From the NCBI GenBank assembly GCA_028583605.1, contig CM053333.1:33005051-33069050 (forward strand): 64,000 nt of DNA, in the 5' to 3' direction. Numbering within the stretch: position 1 is the stretch's first letter; every line of letters starts with the position of its first letter. Positions 48,160 through 58,850 of this stretch are shown here, in pieces. The notes beneath the pieces were generated by a model. It was not told the DNA's origin. It saw only the letters and a program-made list of their open reading frames with translations, and searched no databases. The translations under genes were made by a program, and so were the position numbers. The DNA is from Dastarcus helophoroides (lineage: Eukaryota > Arthropoda > Insecta > Coleoptera > Bothrideridae).

Positions 48160-51100
48160 CCGAGAACCGCAAATTTCGAAAAAGAGCCAGATAGTTTCAA
48201 TTTTTTGCTCCAAATTTTCAAAACAAGTCGAAATTTTTTTAAAAAGTTTCAACAATTGAAATTTCGAGAAAAAGTTGACTTGAAAAAATAAAAATTCATC
48301 AAAAAAAGTCCAAATTTTTAAAAAGGTTTAAATTTTTAAGTAGAAATATTGAGCAAAAAGTGATATTTAGAAAAGAGATAATTAAAAAAAAATTCAATTT
48401 AAAAAAAGGCGAAATGTTGGTATAAATTTTATCAAGAATAATTCGAAATTCCAAAAAGAGCTGAATTTTCGAAAAACTTGGACATTTTTAAAAAGGGGTT
48501 AATTTAAAAAGGAGTTAAAATGTCTCCAAGAAAACTAAATATTGGAAAAAATCAAATTTTCAAACATAACCTTCATTTAAAAAAGTCAAAACTCTTAAAC
48601 AATAGAACTCACTCAGAATTTCGAAAAAGAGCCGGATATTTTGAATTTTTAGCTCCAAATTTACAAGAAAAATCGAAATTGTGGGAAAAAGTCGACTTGA
48701 TAAAACTCAAGTTTTTCAAAAAGAGTTCAAATTTTTCAAAAGCTTAAAATTCTCAAAGAAATACCGAAATTTTCAAAACATTCGAAATTTTCAAAAGTCG
48801 ATATTAAGAAAAGTAGTTTTTAAAAAAGTCTAGGTTTTAAAAAAAAATTAAGTTTTTAAAAAGAGATGAATTTTTAAACAAAAACCAAAATAAAAATAAA
48901 TAAAAGTTATAAGTAAATACATGAAAATTTGTAGAGAAAATATAAATTTTCAGAAAAAGATGAAATTTTAAGAAAAACATGAAAGTTTAAAAAAATCTAT
49001 TATTTTTAAATTCCATTTTCAAACAAAGTCGAAATGTTTGAATCAAAATTGTCAAAAATAATCCAAAAAAGCAGAAAAAGCTGAACTTCTCAAAAAATAA
49101 ACATTTTTAAAAAGGGGTTAAAATGTCCCTAAAAAACTAAATATTAGAAAAAATAAAAATTTTAAGTTTCCATTTAAAAAAGTCGAAAAAACAATAGAGA
49201 TTACCGTACAAATTTTCAGTTAGAACTCCGAAAAAAAGCCGGATAGTTTTAATTTTTTGGTCCAAATTGTCAAAAAAAGTCAAAATTTTCTAAAAAAAAT
49301 GACAAAAACCGAACTTTTGAGAAAAAGTTGACTTAAAAACAGTCGAACTTTTCAAAAAAGTTCACTTTTTTAAAAACGTTGAAATTTTTAGGTAGAAAAT
49401 TTGAGCAAAGGGTGAAATTTTGAAAAGAGGTAATTTAAAAAGATAATTTAAAAAAACATCTAATTTTTAAAAAAAGGCGGCGAAATGTTAAACAGTAAAT
49501 TTTGTCAAAAATAATCCGAAGTTCCAGAAAGAGCTGAATTTTCGAAAAAGTTGGACACTTTTAAAAAGGGGTTAAAATGTCCCAAAAAAACTAAATATTA
49601 GAAAAAATTAAGTTTTCAAAAATAAATTTCATTTAAGAAAGTCAAAATTTTTAAACAATAGAGATTTTCGTACAAATTTTCACTCAGAATTTCGAAAAAG
49701 AGCCGGATAGTTTAATTTTTTTTGCTCCAAATTTTCAAAACAAGTCGAAATTTTCTAAAAAAAGGTACACACATCGAAATTTCGAGAAAAAGTTGACTTG
49801 AAAAAATAAGAATTTATCAAAAAAAGTCCAAATTTTTAAAAAGGTTAAAATTTTAAGTAGGAATATTGAGTTAAGGGTGAAATTTTGAAAAGAGATAATT
49901 TTAAAAAAATCCAATATTCAAAAAAAGGCGAAATGTTGGTATAAATTTTGTCAAGAATAATTCGAATTTCCAAAAAGAGCTGAATTTTCGAAAATCTTCG
50001 ATACTTTTAAAAAGGGGTTAAAATGTCTCCAAAAAAACTAAATATTAGAAAAAATCAAATTTTCAAAAACAACCTTCATTTAAAAAAGTCAAAATTTTTA
50101 AACAATAGAAATTTTCGCACAAATTTTCACTCAGAATTTCGAAAAAGAGCCGGATAGTTTGAATTTTTTGCTCCAAATTTACAAAACAAGTCGAAATTCT
50201 GGGAAAAAGTCCACTTGATAAAACTCAAGAGTTCAAATTTTTAAAAAGCTCAAAATTCTCACAGAAATATCGAAATTTTCAAAAGTCGATATTTAAAAAA
50301 GTATAGTTTTTAAAAAAAGTATAGTTTTTAAAAAAAGACGAATTTTTCAACAAAAACCAAAATCAAAATAAATAAAAATTATAACTAAATACATGAGAAT
50401 TTTGAGAAAAAATAGAAATGTTGAGAAAAATCTATTTTTTGAATTCCATTTTCAAACAAAGTAGAAATGTCTAAATCAAAATTGTCAAAAGTAATAGAAA
50501 ATGCAGAAAAAGCTGAATTTTTAAAAAACTTATTTAAAAAGGGGTTAAAATGTTCCCAAAAAACTAAATATTAGAAAAAAAATCAAATTTTTAAGTTTCC
50601 ACTGAAAAAAGTCAACATTTTTAAACACTAGAGATTTCCGTACAAATTTTTCGTCAGTATGTTAAAAAAGAGCCAGGTAATTTTAATTTTTTGGTCCAAA
50701 TTTTCAAAAAGAAAAAAAAATTACAAAAATCAAACTTTTGAGAAAAACTTGACTTGAAAACACACGAATTTTTCAAAAAAGTTTACATTTTTAAAAAGGT
50801 TGAAGTTTTTAAGCAGAACATTTGAGCAAAAGTTGAAATTTTGAAATGAGATAATTTAAAAAGCTATTTTTCAAAAAAAGGCGGAATGTTAAATGGTTAA
50901 TTTTGTCAAAAATAATCCGAAAATCCAGAAAGAGGTGAATTTTCGAAAAAGTTGGATACTTTTAAAAAGGGGTTAAAATGTTCCAAAAAAAAACTAAAAA
51001 ATTTTTAAACAATAGAGATTTTCGTACAAACTTTTAGTCAAGATTTGGAAAAAGAGCCGGATAGTTTCAATTTATTAGTCCAAATTGTCAAAAAAAGTCG

Positions 51101-53110
51101 AAATTTTCTAAAAAATATTACAATAATTGAACTTTTGAGAAAAAGTTGACTCGAATTTTTCAAAAAAAGTCCACATTCTTAAAAAAGGTTGAAATTTTTA
51201 AGTAGAAACTTTGAGCAAGGGGTAAAATTTAAAAAAAATATAATTTAAAAAGATAATATAAAAAAACATCCAATTTTTTAAAAAAGGCGAAATGTTTACA
51301 TAAATAATAGGAAATTTCAGAAAGAGCTGAATTTTCGAAAAACTTGAACACTTTTAAAAAGGGGTTAAGATGTCTTAAAGAAATTAAATATTAGAAAAAA
51401 TCAATTTTTAAGTTTTCATTTAAAAAAGTCAAAGTTTTTAAACAATAGAGATTCTTGTACAAATTTTTATTCAGAATTTGGAAAAAGAGCCGGATAGTTT
51501 CAATTTATTGGCCCAAATTGTCAAAAAAGTCGAAGTTTTCTAAAAAGTATTATAAAAATCGAACTTTTGAAAAAAAGTTGACTTGAAAACACTCGAATTT
51601 TTCAAAAAAAGTCAACATCTTTAAAAAGGTTGAAATTTTTAAGTAGAAATTTTGAGCAAAGGGTGAAATTTTGAAAAGATGTAATTTAAAAAGATAATTT
51701 AAAAAACATCCAATTTTTAAAAAAAGGCGAAATGTTTACATAAATTCTGTCACAAATAATCCAAAATTCCAGAAAGAGCTGAATTTTCGAAAAACTTGGA
51801 CACCTTTAAAAAAGGGTTAAAATGTCCCCAAAAAAATTAAATATTAGAAAGAATCAAATTTTTAAGTTTTCATTTAAAAAGTCAAAATTTTTAAACAATA
51901 GAGATATCTGTACAAATTTTCAGTCAGAATTTCGAAAAAGGGCCGGATAGTTTCAATTTTATGGTCCAAATTGTCAAAAAAGTCGAAATTTTCTAAAAAG
52001 TATTACAAAAAATCGAACTTTTGAGAAAAAGTTGACTTGAAAACATTTGAACTTTTCAAAAAAAATCCAGATTCTTAAAAAGGTTAAAATTTTTAGGTAG
52101 AAAATTTGGCCAAAGGGTAAAATTTTGAAAAGATATAATTTAAAAAGATAATTTGAAAAACATCCAATTCTTTAAAAAAGAAGAAATGTTTACATAAATT
52201 TTGTCAAAAATAATCCGAAATTCCAAAAAGAACTGAATTTTCGAAAAACTTGGACACTTTCAGAAAGGGGTTAAAATGTCCCCAAAAAAACTAACTAAAT
52301 ATTAGAAAGAATCAAATTTTTAATTTTTTATTTCAAAAAGTCTAAATTTTTAAACAATAGAGATTTCCGTACAAATTTTCAGTCAGAATTTCGAAAAGCC
52401 GTATAGTTTCAATTTTTTGGTCCAAATTGTCAAAAAGTCGAAATTTCTTAAAAAATATTACAATAATTGAACTTTTAAGATAAAGTTGACTTGAAAACAC
52501 TCAAATTTTTCAAAAAAAGTCCACATTTATAAGAAGGTTGAAATTTTAAAGTAGAAATTTTGAACAAAAGGTGAAATTTTGAACAAAAGGTGAAATTTTG
52601 AAAAAAGAGAATTAAAAAACATCCAATTTTTAAAAAAAAGGCGAAATGTTTACGTAAATTTTGTCAAAAATAATCCAAAAGTCCAGAAAGAGTTGAATTT
52701 TCGAAAAACTTAGAGACTTTTAAAAAGGGGTTAAAATGTCCCCAAAAAAATTAAATATTAGAAAGAATCAAATTTTTAAGTTTTCATTTAAAAAGTCAAA
52801 ATTTTTAAACAGTAGAGATATTTGTATAAATTTTCAGTCAGAATTTCGAAAAAAGCCGGGTAGTTTCAATTTGTTGGTCCAAATTGTCAAAAAAGTCGAC
52901 ATTTTCTAAAAAGTATTACAAAAATTGAACTTTTGAGAAAAAGTTGACTTGAAAACACTCGAATTTAAAAAAAAAGTCCACATTTTTACAAAGGTTGAAA
53001 TTTTTAAGTAGAAATTTTAAACAAAAGGTGAAATTTTGGAAAGAGAGAATTTAAAAAGATAATTTAAAAAAACATCCAATTTTTAAAAAAAGCTGGAATG
53101 TTTACATAAA
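48160..53110. repeat. A-rich satellite with a 450-bp higher-order unit, about eleven copies
   Basis: Each unit carries AAACAATAGAGATTTTCGTA, TCAGAATTTCGAAAAAGAGC, GCCGGATAGTTTCAATTTTT and AAAAAGGGGTTAAAATGTC. Anchors occur near 48170, 48600, 49200, 49660, 50105, 50625, 51010, 51445, 51900, 52355 and 52805, mostly 390-520 bp apart. An inverted stretch of the same family is at 62690-63690. No coding capacity. Confidence 0.92.
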
Positions 53111-53149
53111 TTTTCTAATATGCACAGACCAATAGGTTTGAACATTTGT

Positions 53150-53226
53150 TTTATTTGAAGTTTGGAAACCAAATACCGGTTTCGATCTTGTTAGATCTCG
53201 TCAGTTTGGTATATCAAACTGGAATG
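53150..53226 (-). ncRNA. Type I hammerhead ribozyme, family B copy 1, intact core
   Basis: On the minus strand: CUGACGA (53204-53198), helix II GAUCU with AGAUC (five perfect pairs, loop AACA), GAAAC (53183-53179), two-pair helix III with loop CG, triplet GUA; predicted cleavage is between 53174 and 53173. Helix I pairs ACCAAA (53210-53205) with UUUGGU (53173-53168). Outer helix I is weaker than in the plus-strand copy. Confidence 0.9.
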
Positions 53227-53529
53227 CTAACAAATGCTTCGACAAGTAAGTACTAAAGAATTTACGGACGTCAAGCATGCGACTTCTTAGTACTACCACC
53301 TATTGGTCCATAGAGAAACTATGGCCATCGCCAACAATGCCGTATGCAAGTAGAATATAACCTAGACTGCAAATTCATGCAGTCTTCCAGGCGTGTATAG
53401 TGAATCATAGGTAGCTGAACTACCAACAGTTGAAGCACTGCCACCTAGCAAAGCGATTGCTCTCTAGGAAAGTTCCCAGAAGACAAGGATTCTAATATGC
53501 ACAGACCAATAGGTTTGAACATTTATTAG

Positions 53530-53603
53530 ATTCGAAGTTTGAAAACCAAATACCGGTTTCGATTTTGTTAGATGTCGTCAGTTTGGTATATCAAACTGGA
53601 ATG
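53530..53603 (-). ncRNA. Type I hammerhead ribozyme, family B copy 2, helix II mismatched
   Basis: CUGACGA (53581-53575) and GAAAC (53560-53556) are present and the triplet is GUA (cleavage between 53551 and 53550). Helix II has a C-C mismatch at its first pair (GATGTCGTCAG instead of GATCTCGTCAG), which should reduce cleavage. Confidence 0.78.
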
Positions 53604-54346
53604 CTAACAAATGTTTCGACAAGTAAGTACTAAAGAATTTACGGACGTCAAGCATGTGACTTCTTAGTACTACCACCTATTGGTCCATAGAGAAACTATG
53701 GCCATCGCCAACAATGTCGTATGCAAGTAGAATATAACCTAGACTGCAAATTCATGCAGTCCTCCAGGCGTATATAGTGAATCATAGGTAGCTGAACTAC
53801 CAACAGTTGAAACACTGCCACCTAGCAAAGTGGTTGCTCTCTAGGAAAGTTTCCAGAAGACAAGAATTTTAATATGCACAGACCAATAGGTTTGAACATT
53901 AGACATTCAGACGTCAAGCGAGTGACTGTTAGTACTACCACCTATTGGTCCATAGAGAAACTATGGCCATCGCCAACAATGTCGTATGCAAGTAGAATAT
54001 AACCTAGACTGCAAATTCATGCAGTCCTCCAGGCGTGTATAGTGAATCATAGGTAGCTGAACTACCAACAGTTGAAACACTGCCACCTAGCATAACGGTT
54101 GCTCTCTAGGAAAGTTCCCAGAAGACAAGAATTTTAATATGCACAGACCAATAGGTTTGAACATTAGACATTCAGACGTCAAGCGAGTGACTGATAGTAC
54201 TACCACCTATTGGTCCATAGAGAAACTATGGCCATCGCCAACAATGTCGTATGCAAGTAGAATGCAACCTAGACTACAAATTCATGCAGCCCTCCAGGCG
54301 TGTACTGTGAATGTTTTAGTACTTACTTGTCGGAGCATTCATTAGC

Positions 54347-54419
54347 ATTCGAGTTGTATATACCAAACTGACGAGATCTAACAAGAGCGAAACCGGTATT
54401 TGGTTTCCAAACTTCGAAT
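54347..54419 (+). ncRNA. Type I hammerhead ribozyme, family B copy 3
   Basis: CTGACGA at 54368-54374, GAAAC at 54389-54393, triplet GTA ending at 54398. Helix I is ACCAAA (54362-54367) with TTTGGT (54399-54404), plus an outer helix ATTCGA (54347-54352) with TCGAAT (54414-54419). Helix II has one A-G mismatch (AGAGC for AGATC) among five pairs. Confidence 0.85.
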
Positions 54420-54610
54420 CTAATAAATGTTCAAACCTATTGGTCTGTGCATATTAGAATCCTTGTCTTCTGGGAACTTTCCTAGAGAGCAACCGCTTTG
54501 CTAGGTGTCAGTGTTTCAACTATTGGTAGTTCAGCTACCCATGATTCCACTATACACGCCGCCTGGAGGGCTGCATGAATTTGTAGTCTAGGTTGCATTC
54601 TACTTGCATA

Positions 54611-55149
54611 CATAAATTTTGTTAATTTTGACTTGAAAGCACTCAATATTTCAAAAAAAGTCCACATTTTTAAAAAGGTTGAAATTTTTAAGCAGAAATT
54701 TTGAGCAAAAAGTGAAATTTTGAAAAGAGGTAATTTTAAAAGATATTTTAAAAAACATTCAATTGTAAAAAAAAGGCGAAATTTGTACATAAATTTTGTC
54801 AAAAATAATCCAAAATTGCAAAAATGAATTTTCGAAAAACTTGGACATTTTAAAAAAGGGTGATCATGTCACCAAAAAAGAACAAACTTTTATAAAAAAT
54901 CAAATTTGCCTAAGCAGAATTATTAAATAATTTAAAATTTTGTAAAGTTTTTTTTTGTTAGTCAGAATTTCGAAATAGAGCCAAATCGTTCAATTTTTTG
55001 GTCGAAATTTCCGAAAAAATCGAAAATTTTAGTTACACTTTTTTAAAAAAAGCGCAAAAAGTTGGTTTTCTAATTTTTTGAGAAAGAGTTAATATTTTGA
55101 AAAATCTTAAATTTGTTCTACCAAACAGTTCAAATTTACAATAGATTTA
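54611..55149. repeat. A-rich satellite, continuation of the 48-53 kb family
   Basis: Contains AAAAAGTCCACATTTTTAAA, GCAGAAATTTTGAGCAAAA and TCAGAATTTCGAAATAGAGC, matching the 450-bp unit. The family B array thus lies inside this satellite. Confidence 0.8.
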
Positions 55150-55337
55150 AAAAAAATTGAAATACAGAACTTGTTCCCTAAAACCAAGAAATAATAAAAA
55201 ACACAACGAAGGTTGCTCTAACGCGTTTCGACAGCCAAGCGACGTTTGTTGCGTTTTTTAATCTTTCTTGGTTTCAGGGGACAAGTGCTGTATTTCAATT
55301 TTTGAAGATAACCAAGGACCAGTCCGTTCCATCAAAC
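55150..55337. mobile_element. Family C foldback element with central deletion
   Basis: Left arm with AAAACCAAGAAATAATAAAA and right arm with TTAATCTTTCTTGGTTTCAG are inverted. The left inner part keeps CGCGTTTCGACAGCCAAGC, while the CUGAAGA side is deleted. The right end is AAGGACCAGTCCGTTCCA. Confidence 0.8.
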
Positions 55338-55760
55338 AAAAATAGATTTTTCAAAAAAAGTTGAAATTACAAAAAGATCTAATTTGGTCGAAAATAAGTC
55401 GACGTTTTCAAAAAAAAATCGTAAAACATTTCAATCATAATTCAATATTTTGAAAAGAGCGTCAATGTTGTCGTCTGGATTTGTAAAAAGGTAGAAATGT
55501 TCAGAAAAATCAAAATTTTTAGAATGCTGAAATTTTCAAAATAAATTGTTATTGCACTTTTTTGAGAAGTAGCCAATACTGTCAACAGAGTCGAATTAAA
55601 AACAAGTTCAGATTTCCAGCGGAAGTAAATTTTTTCAAAAAAGTAGAAATTTGCAAAAAAACGAAAGAACAAATTTCAAGTTATTAAAATTTTGAATTTA
55701 TTGAATTTTGAAATTCGAGGTTTTCAGAAAATCATAATTTTAAAAAGAATACATTTTTAT
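55338..55760. repeat. A-rich degenerate repeat
   Basis: Same superfamily texture (TCAAAAAAAGTTGAAATTAC). No gene. Confidence 0.6.
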
Positions 55761-57434
55761 TTAAAGGAGGGAATAGCCAAAAGGTTAAAACTAGATGTGT
55801 TTGGTATCGCGACCCCCTTCCCCAGAGGCCTAAATTATTTTTGCGTCCAAAAAAAAAACCTGACGTCTGTGACTTCCCTTTATACGATGGCGACCCCCTT
55901 TATGTGATGGCGACCCCCCTTTATACGACCCCTAGGAAACCCCGAGCTAGAAATAGGGGTGGTTTCTTGAAAAGTGAAACAACCTGTTTATTTCGTGCTG
56001 ATATAACCTGTTTATTTTACTCTAGATTAGGGTGAACTTTGTTAAAACGCCGCAGGGCAGATATTCAATATTTTAGTACAATCGAAGGAAATATCGTCCA
56101 GGATTTGTAGCTATTTTATGTATTAAACTATTAATTAAATCATGTTTTATTTTCCAGAAACGTGGCATAATAAAATATGATGTCAGAGTATTGTTTTCAA
56201 TAAAATAAACGTAGGCGAAGCTTTTATATCATGTAAAGTTAATTCGGTATTCTACTTTCTGCATAATAAGCGTTTTAGGGAAGGCATAAAATTTTAATTG
56301 AAACATCGCCGCCGTAATAAGCGAAGTCTGAAGGCATTTTCGTGTGTGCTGTCGTTAACGTGCTGGAAGCCGGAGTTAAGACACTAGCTCGAGTCCCCGC
56401 TGCCATTTCCAAACTTTTTAACGAAATTGTCGAAATTTGTATTCCCTTCAGTGGTGGAGGGTTAAGATTTTCCAATGCAGCTTCAACCATTCACCACTTT
56501 ACAAAGTTATTTATGTTGCTCGATCCCACTTAACTTGCATGAGATATTAACTATATATTCATGAGATGTGTTTCTATTCAAGACTTTACCCAGGAGCTGA
56601 ATTAATAAGCATTGCATTAGACGCATTTATAACACCTTATTTTGAGTACTGGCGCATCCGCCAATTTTTAAATGTACCGCATTTCAAAATTTTTCTAAAT
56701 TAGTTCTTCCAAGCCGGGGAGCAATTACCAAATCTTAAAATCAATTCAGCAAGAGGCGTTTTTGTTAATTAAAAATCATCCATTACTTTTCCAAGAGCAA
56801 TGTAGATAATAAATAAAGCCTAGTGCGGGGCTAATCAAAACATAATGGGGTGCGCAGCGACTTTGATAATTAACTAACTCATTTGCAGGCATCAATGTTC
56901 ATTTCTCAAAGTTCATACGGGCTCATTATTCGTTTTAACTCTTTGCCCGTTTGCCTGCATTGAGATTTGCGCCAGTTGTTCCACACTTCGGCGGTCAAAC
57001 TATCCCCACTCTGCATTCCACCGAATTTTACTACCCGAACCACTTTGCTTTGATAGTCTCACACCATTTGGATAATGCAATTTGCCCTTGCTCCAACTCC
57101 TTTACAACAAGCTATTTATCAAATTAATGCCAAGTTTTAGAAACTATCAAACTGAAATGTTTCATATGTGATCTACGAATTCGTTGCCGTTCTTATACCT
57201 GACTAGACAAATTAATTTATTAGACAACCAGCATCGCTTGTGGTCGAAATTCTAAATACCAAATTCTTACCTTGACGATTTAAGAAAAGGAATGTTAGTA
57301 TGATATGTTGACTCGTTTGAAAATTTCGACTTTTATCAATAATTTTGGCTTTTTCAAAAATTTCGCCATTTTTTGAAAACCTAAGTTTTCCTCAGAATTT
57401 CAATCTTTTCTCGAGGCTTCGACTATTTTTAAAC
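55761..57434. other. Mostly single-copy DNA with a short GGCGACCCC repeat
   Basis: 55870-55930 has three copies of ATGGCGACCCCCTTTAT-like sequence, and 55975-56020 has two copies of AACCTGTTTATTT. At 56275-56533 both strands are open for 63-71 codons in a CpG-richer stretch; neither peptide is recognised, and it could be a conserved element or a small exon. The rest shows nothing. Confidence 0.4.
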
Positions 57435-57438
57435 ATTG

Positions 57439-57647
57439 TGTAGGACGATAGAATTCAAATTTGAATTTGGCGGTCAATCTCGATGACAGATGGCAGCCCC
57501 TACTGTCACTAGCAGCTCCCGCGTTTTTTACACAGAGTAGTCAGACAAGTCTATGCGAGTGGTTGTCATAAGATGTGTGTGTTCGAGTTAATAAATCTTA
57601 ATAAAAATCTCAAGTATTATTCACGGGTTTAGTAGCTCCCCCTTACA
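57439..57647 (+). mobile_element. Solo LTR, 209 bp, with 4-bp target duplication
   Basis: Begins TGTAGGACGATAGAATTC and ends AGCTCCCCCTTACA, so it has TG/CA ends with partly complementary tips (TGTA/TACA). ATTG directly precedes (57435-57438) and follows (57648-57651) it. AATAAA-type signals near the 3' end suit an LTR. The assignment to an LTR superfamily is not possible without internal sequence. It interrupts T-rich satellite. Confidence 0.8.
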
Positions 57648-57651
57648 ATTG

Positions 57652-58591
57652 TGAATTTTTATTATTGAAAATGAGAAGTTTTTTTGAGGCTTGCTACTTT
57701 TTTGAAAATTTCAACTCAAAAAATGAGGTTATTTAACGTCTTTAATAATTTCGACTTTCTTTTTCAAAATTTAAGTTAGTTTTTTAAGTCTTCTGAAAAC
57801 GTTGATTTCATAATTTAACTTTTTTTTCGAATTATTGGTTTTTTCAAAGCTTCAACGTTTTCTCAAATAGTTAAACATTTTTTGAAAATTTCGACCACTT
57901 AAATATTTCAATTTTTTTTGAAAATTTCAGTTTTCTAAAACACTGGACTCTTTTTACAAATTACTATTTTTTTTTGAAGAATTCGATTTTCTTTCTAAAA
58001 ATTTCATTTTTTTACTTCAGCTTTTTTTTAAGATATGGACTTATAAAGAAAATTATGAGATTTCCACTCATTAACTCAACTCGATATTTCCCCTTATTAA
58101 CTCGATATTTCCACTTATTAACTCGATATTTCCACTTATTAACTGGATATTTTCACTAACTTAATTTCGAAATCAAAGCTTCATTTTTTTAATTTAGATT
58201 TTTTCTTTGGAATTTTGACTTATAATCTAAAAAGTCAGCTTTAAAATTTCCATTAAAAAAATTGATATTTTTTGACACATTAGACTTTTTTCGATTTGTT
58301 TTGTCAAAATTTTAACTTTGTTGTAAGTCTCGACTTTCTTTGAAATATTTTGCTTTTTTGAAACTTTCAAAGTTTTTAACAACGTAGACTTTTTAAATTT
58401 TCGACACTTTCAAATTCACCTTTTAATTTTTTCTGAAAAATTCTCTAAACATCCAAAATTATTTTCAAAATTTTAACTCTTTTTAAAGATTACAATCTTT
58501 TATAATTTTTTCCTTTTTTTTGAAAATATATATCTTTTGTTTCAACAATATTTTTTAAAAAATTGCGATTTTTCAAAATTTTCACTTTTAA
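57652..58591. repeat. T-rich degenerate repeat (superfamily in inverted orientation)
   Basis: AAAATTTCGACTTTTT-type motifs with T on the plus strand. Around 58068-58155 there is a 21-bp tandem repeat, CTTATTAACTCGATATTTCC, in four copies. Confidence 0.75.
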
Positions 58592-58762
58592 ACAAAATTA
58601 ACTTTTTTTTTTTTTTTTGTTAAAGTAGGGGAAAATGCTTTACGCACACCTGGGAAGATAACCCAGATAGTGTCGGACTTCCGCTCAAACTACGGGTACC
58701 GACTAAAAACCCCTACTTCTTCGGGCCGGGCCCTTGGCCCCCAATCCCTCCGTCGGAACAGT

Positions 58763-58788
58763 ACAATAGTGCTGGAGCACTATTGTAA
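58763..58788 (-). other. Perfect 12-bp hairpin in the Jockey 3' UTR
   Basis: TACAATAGTGCT and AGCACTATTGTA are inverted copies around GG. It lies about 60 bp past the ORF2 stop on the transcript. A 3' structure recognised by the element's own reverse transcriptase is possible. Confidence 0.85.
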
Positions 58789-58850
58789 GCTGTTTTGCCT
58801 GAAACAGAAGAACAAACAATACAGATAATTTTTACGATGAAAGTCTCAGC

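Larger units (their letters stand above)
53116..54610. mobile_element. Family B: tandem 377-bp hammerhead monomers (retrozyme-like)
   Basis: Two full minus-strand monomers have ribozyme cores 377 bp apart (53198 and 53575). Each monomer also holds CTATTGGTCCATAGAGAAAC, GCAAGTAGAATATAACC, GCTGAACTACCAACAGTTG and TGCTCTCTAGGAAAG. Two further monomers, starting near 53878 and 54138, are 260 bp long because the ribozyme segment is deleted at the same place (GAACATTAGACATTCAGACG). At about 54300 orientation flips and a plus-strand monomer with a ribozyme runs to CTACTTGCAT at 54608. No protein is encoded. The 377-bp length is within the range known for small metazoan retrozymes. Confidence 0.88.
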
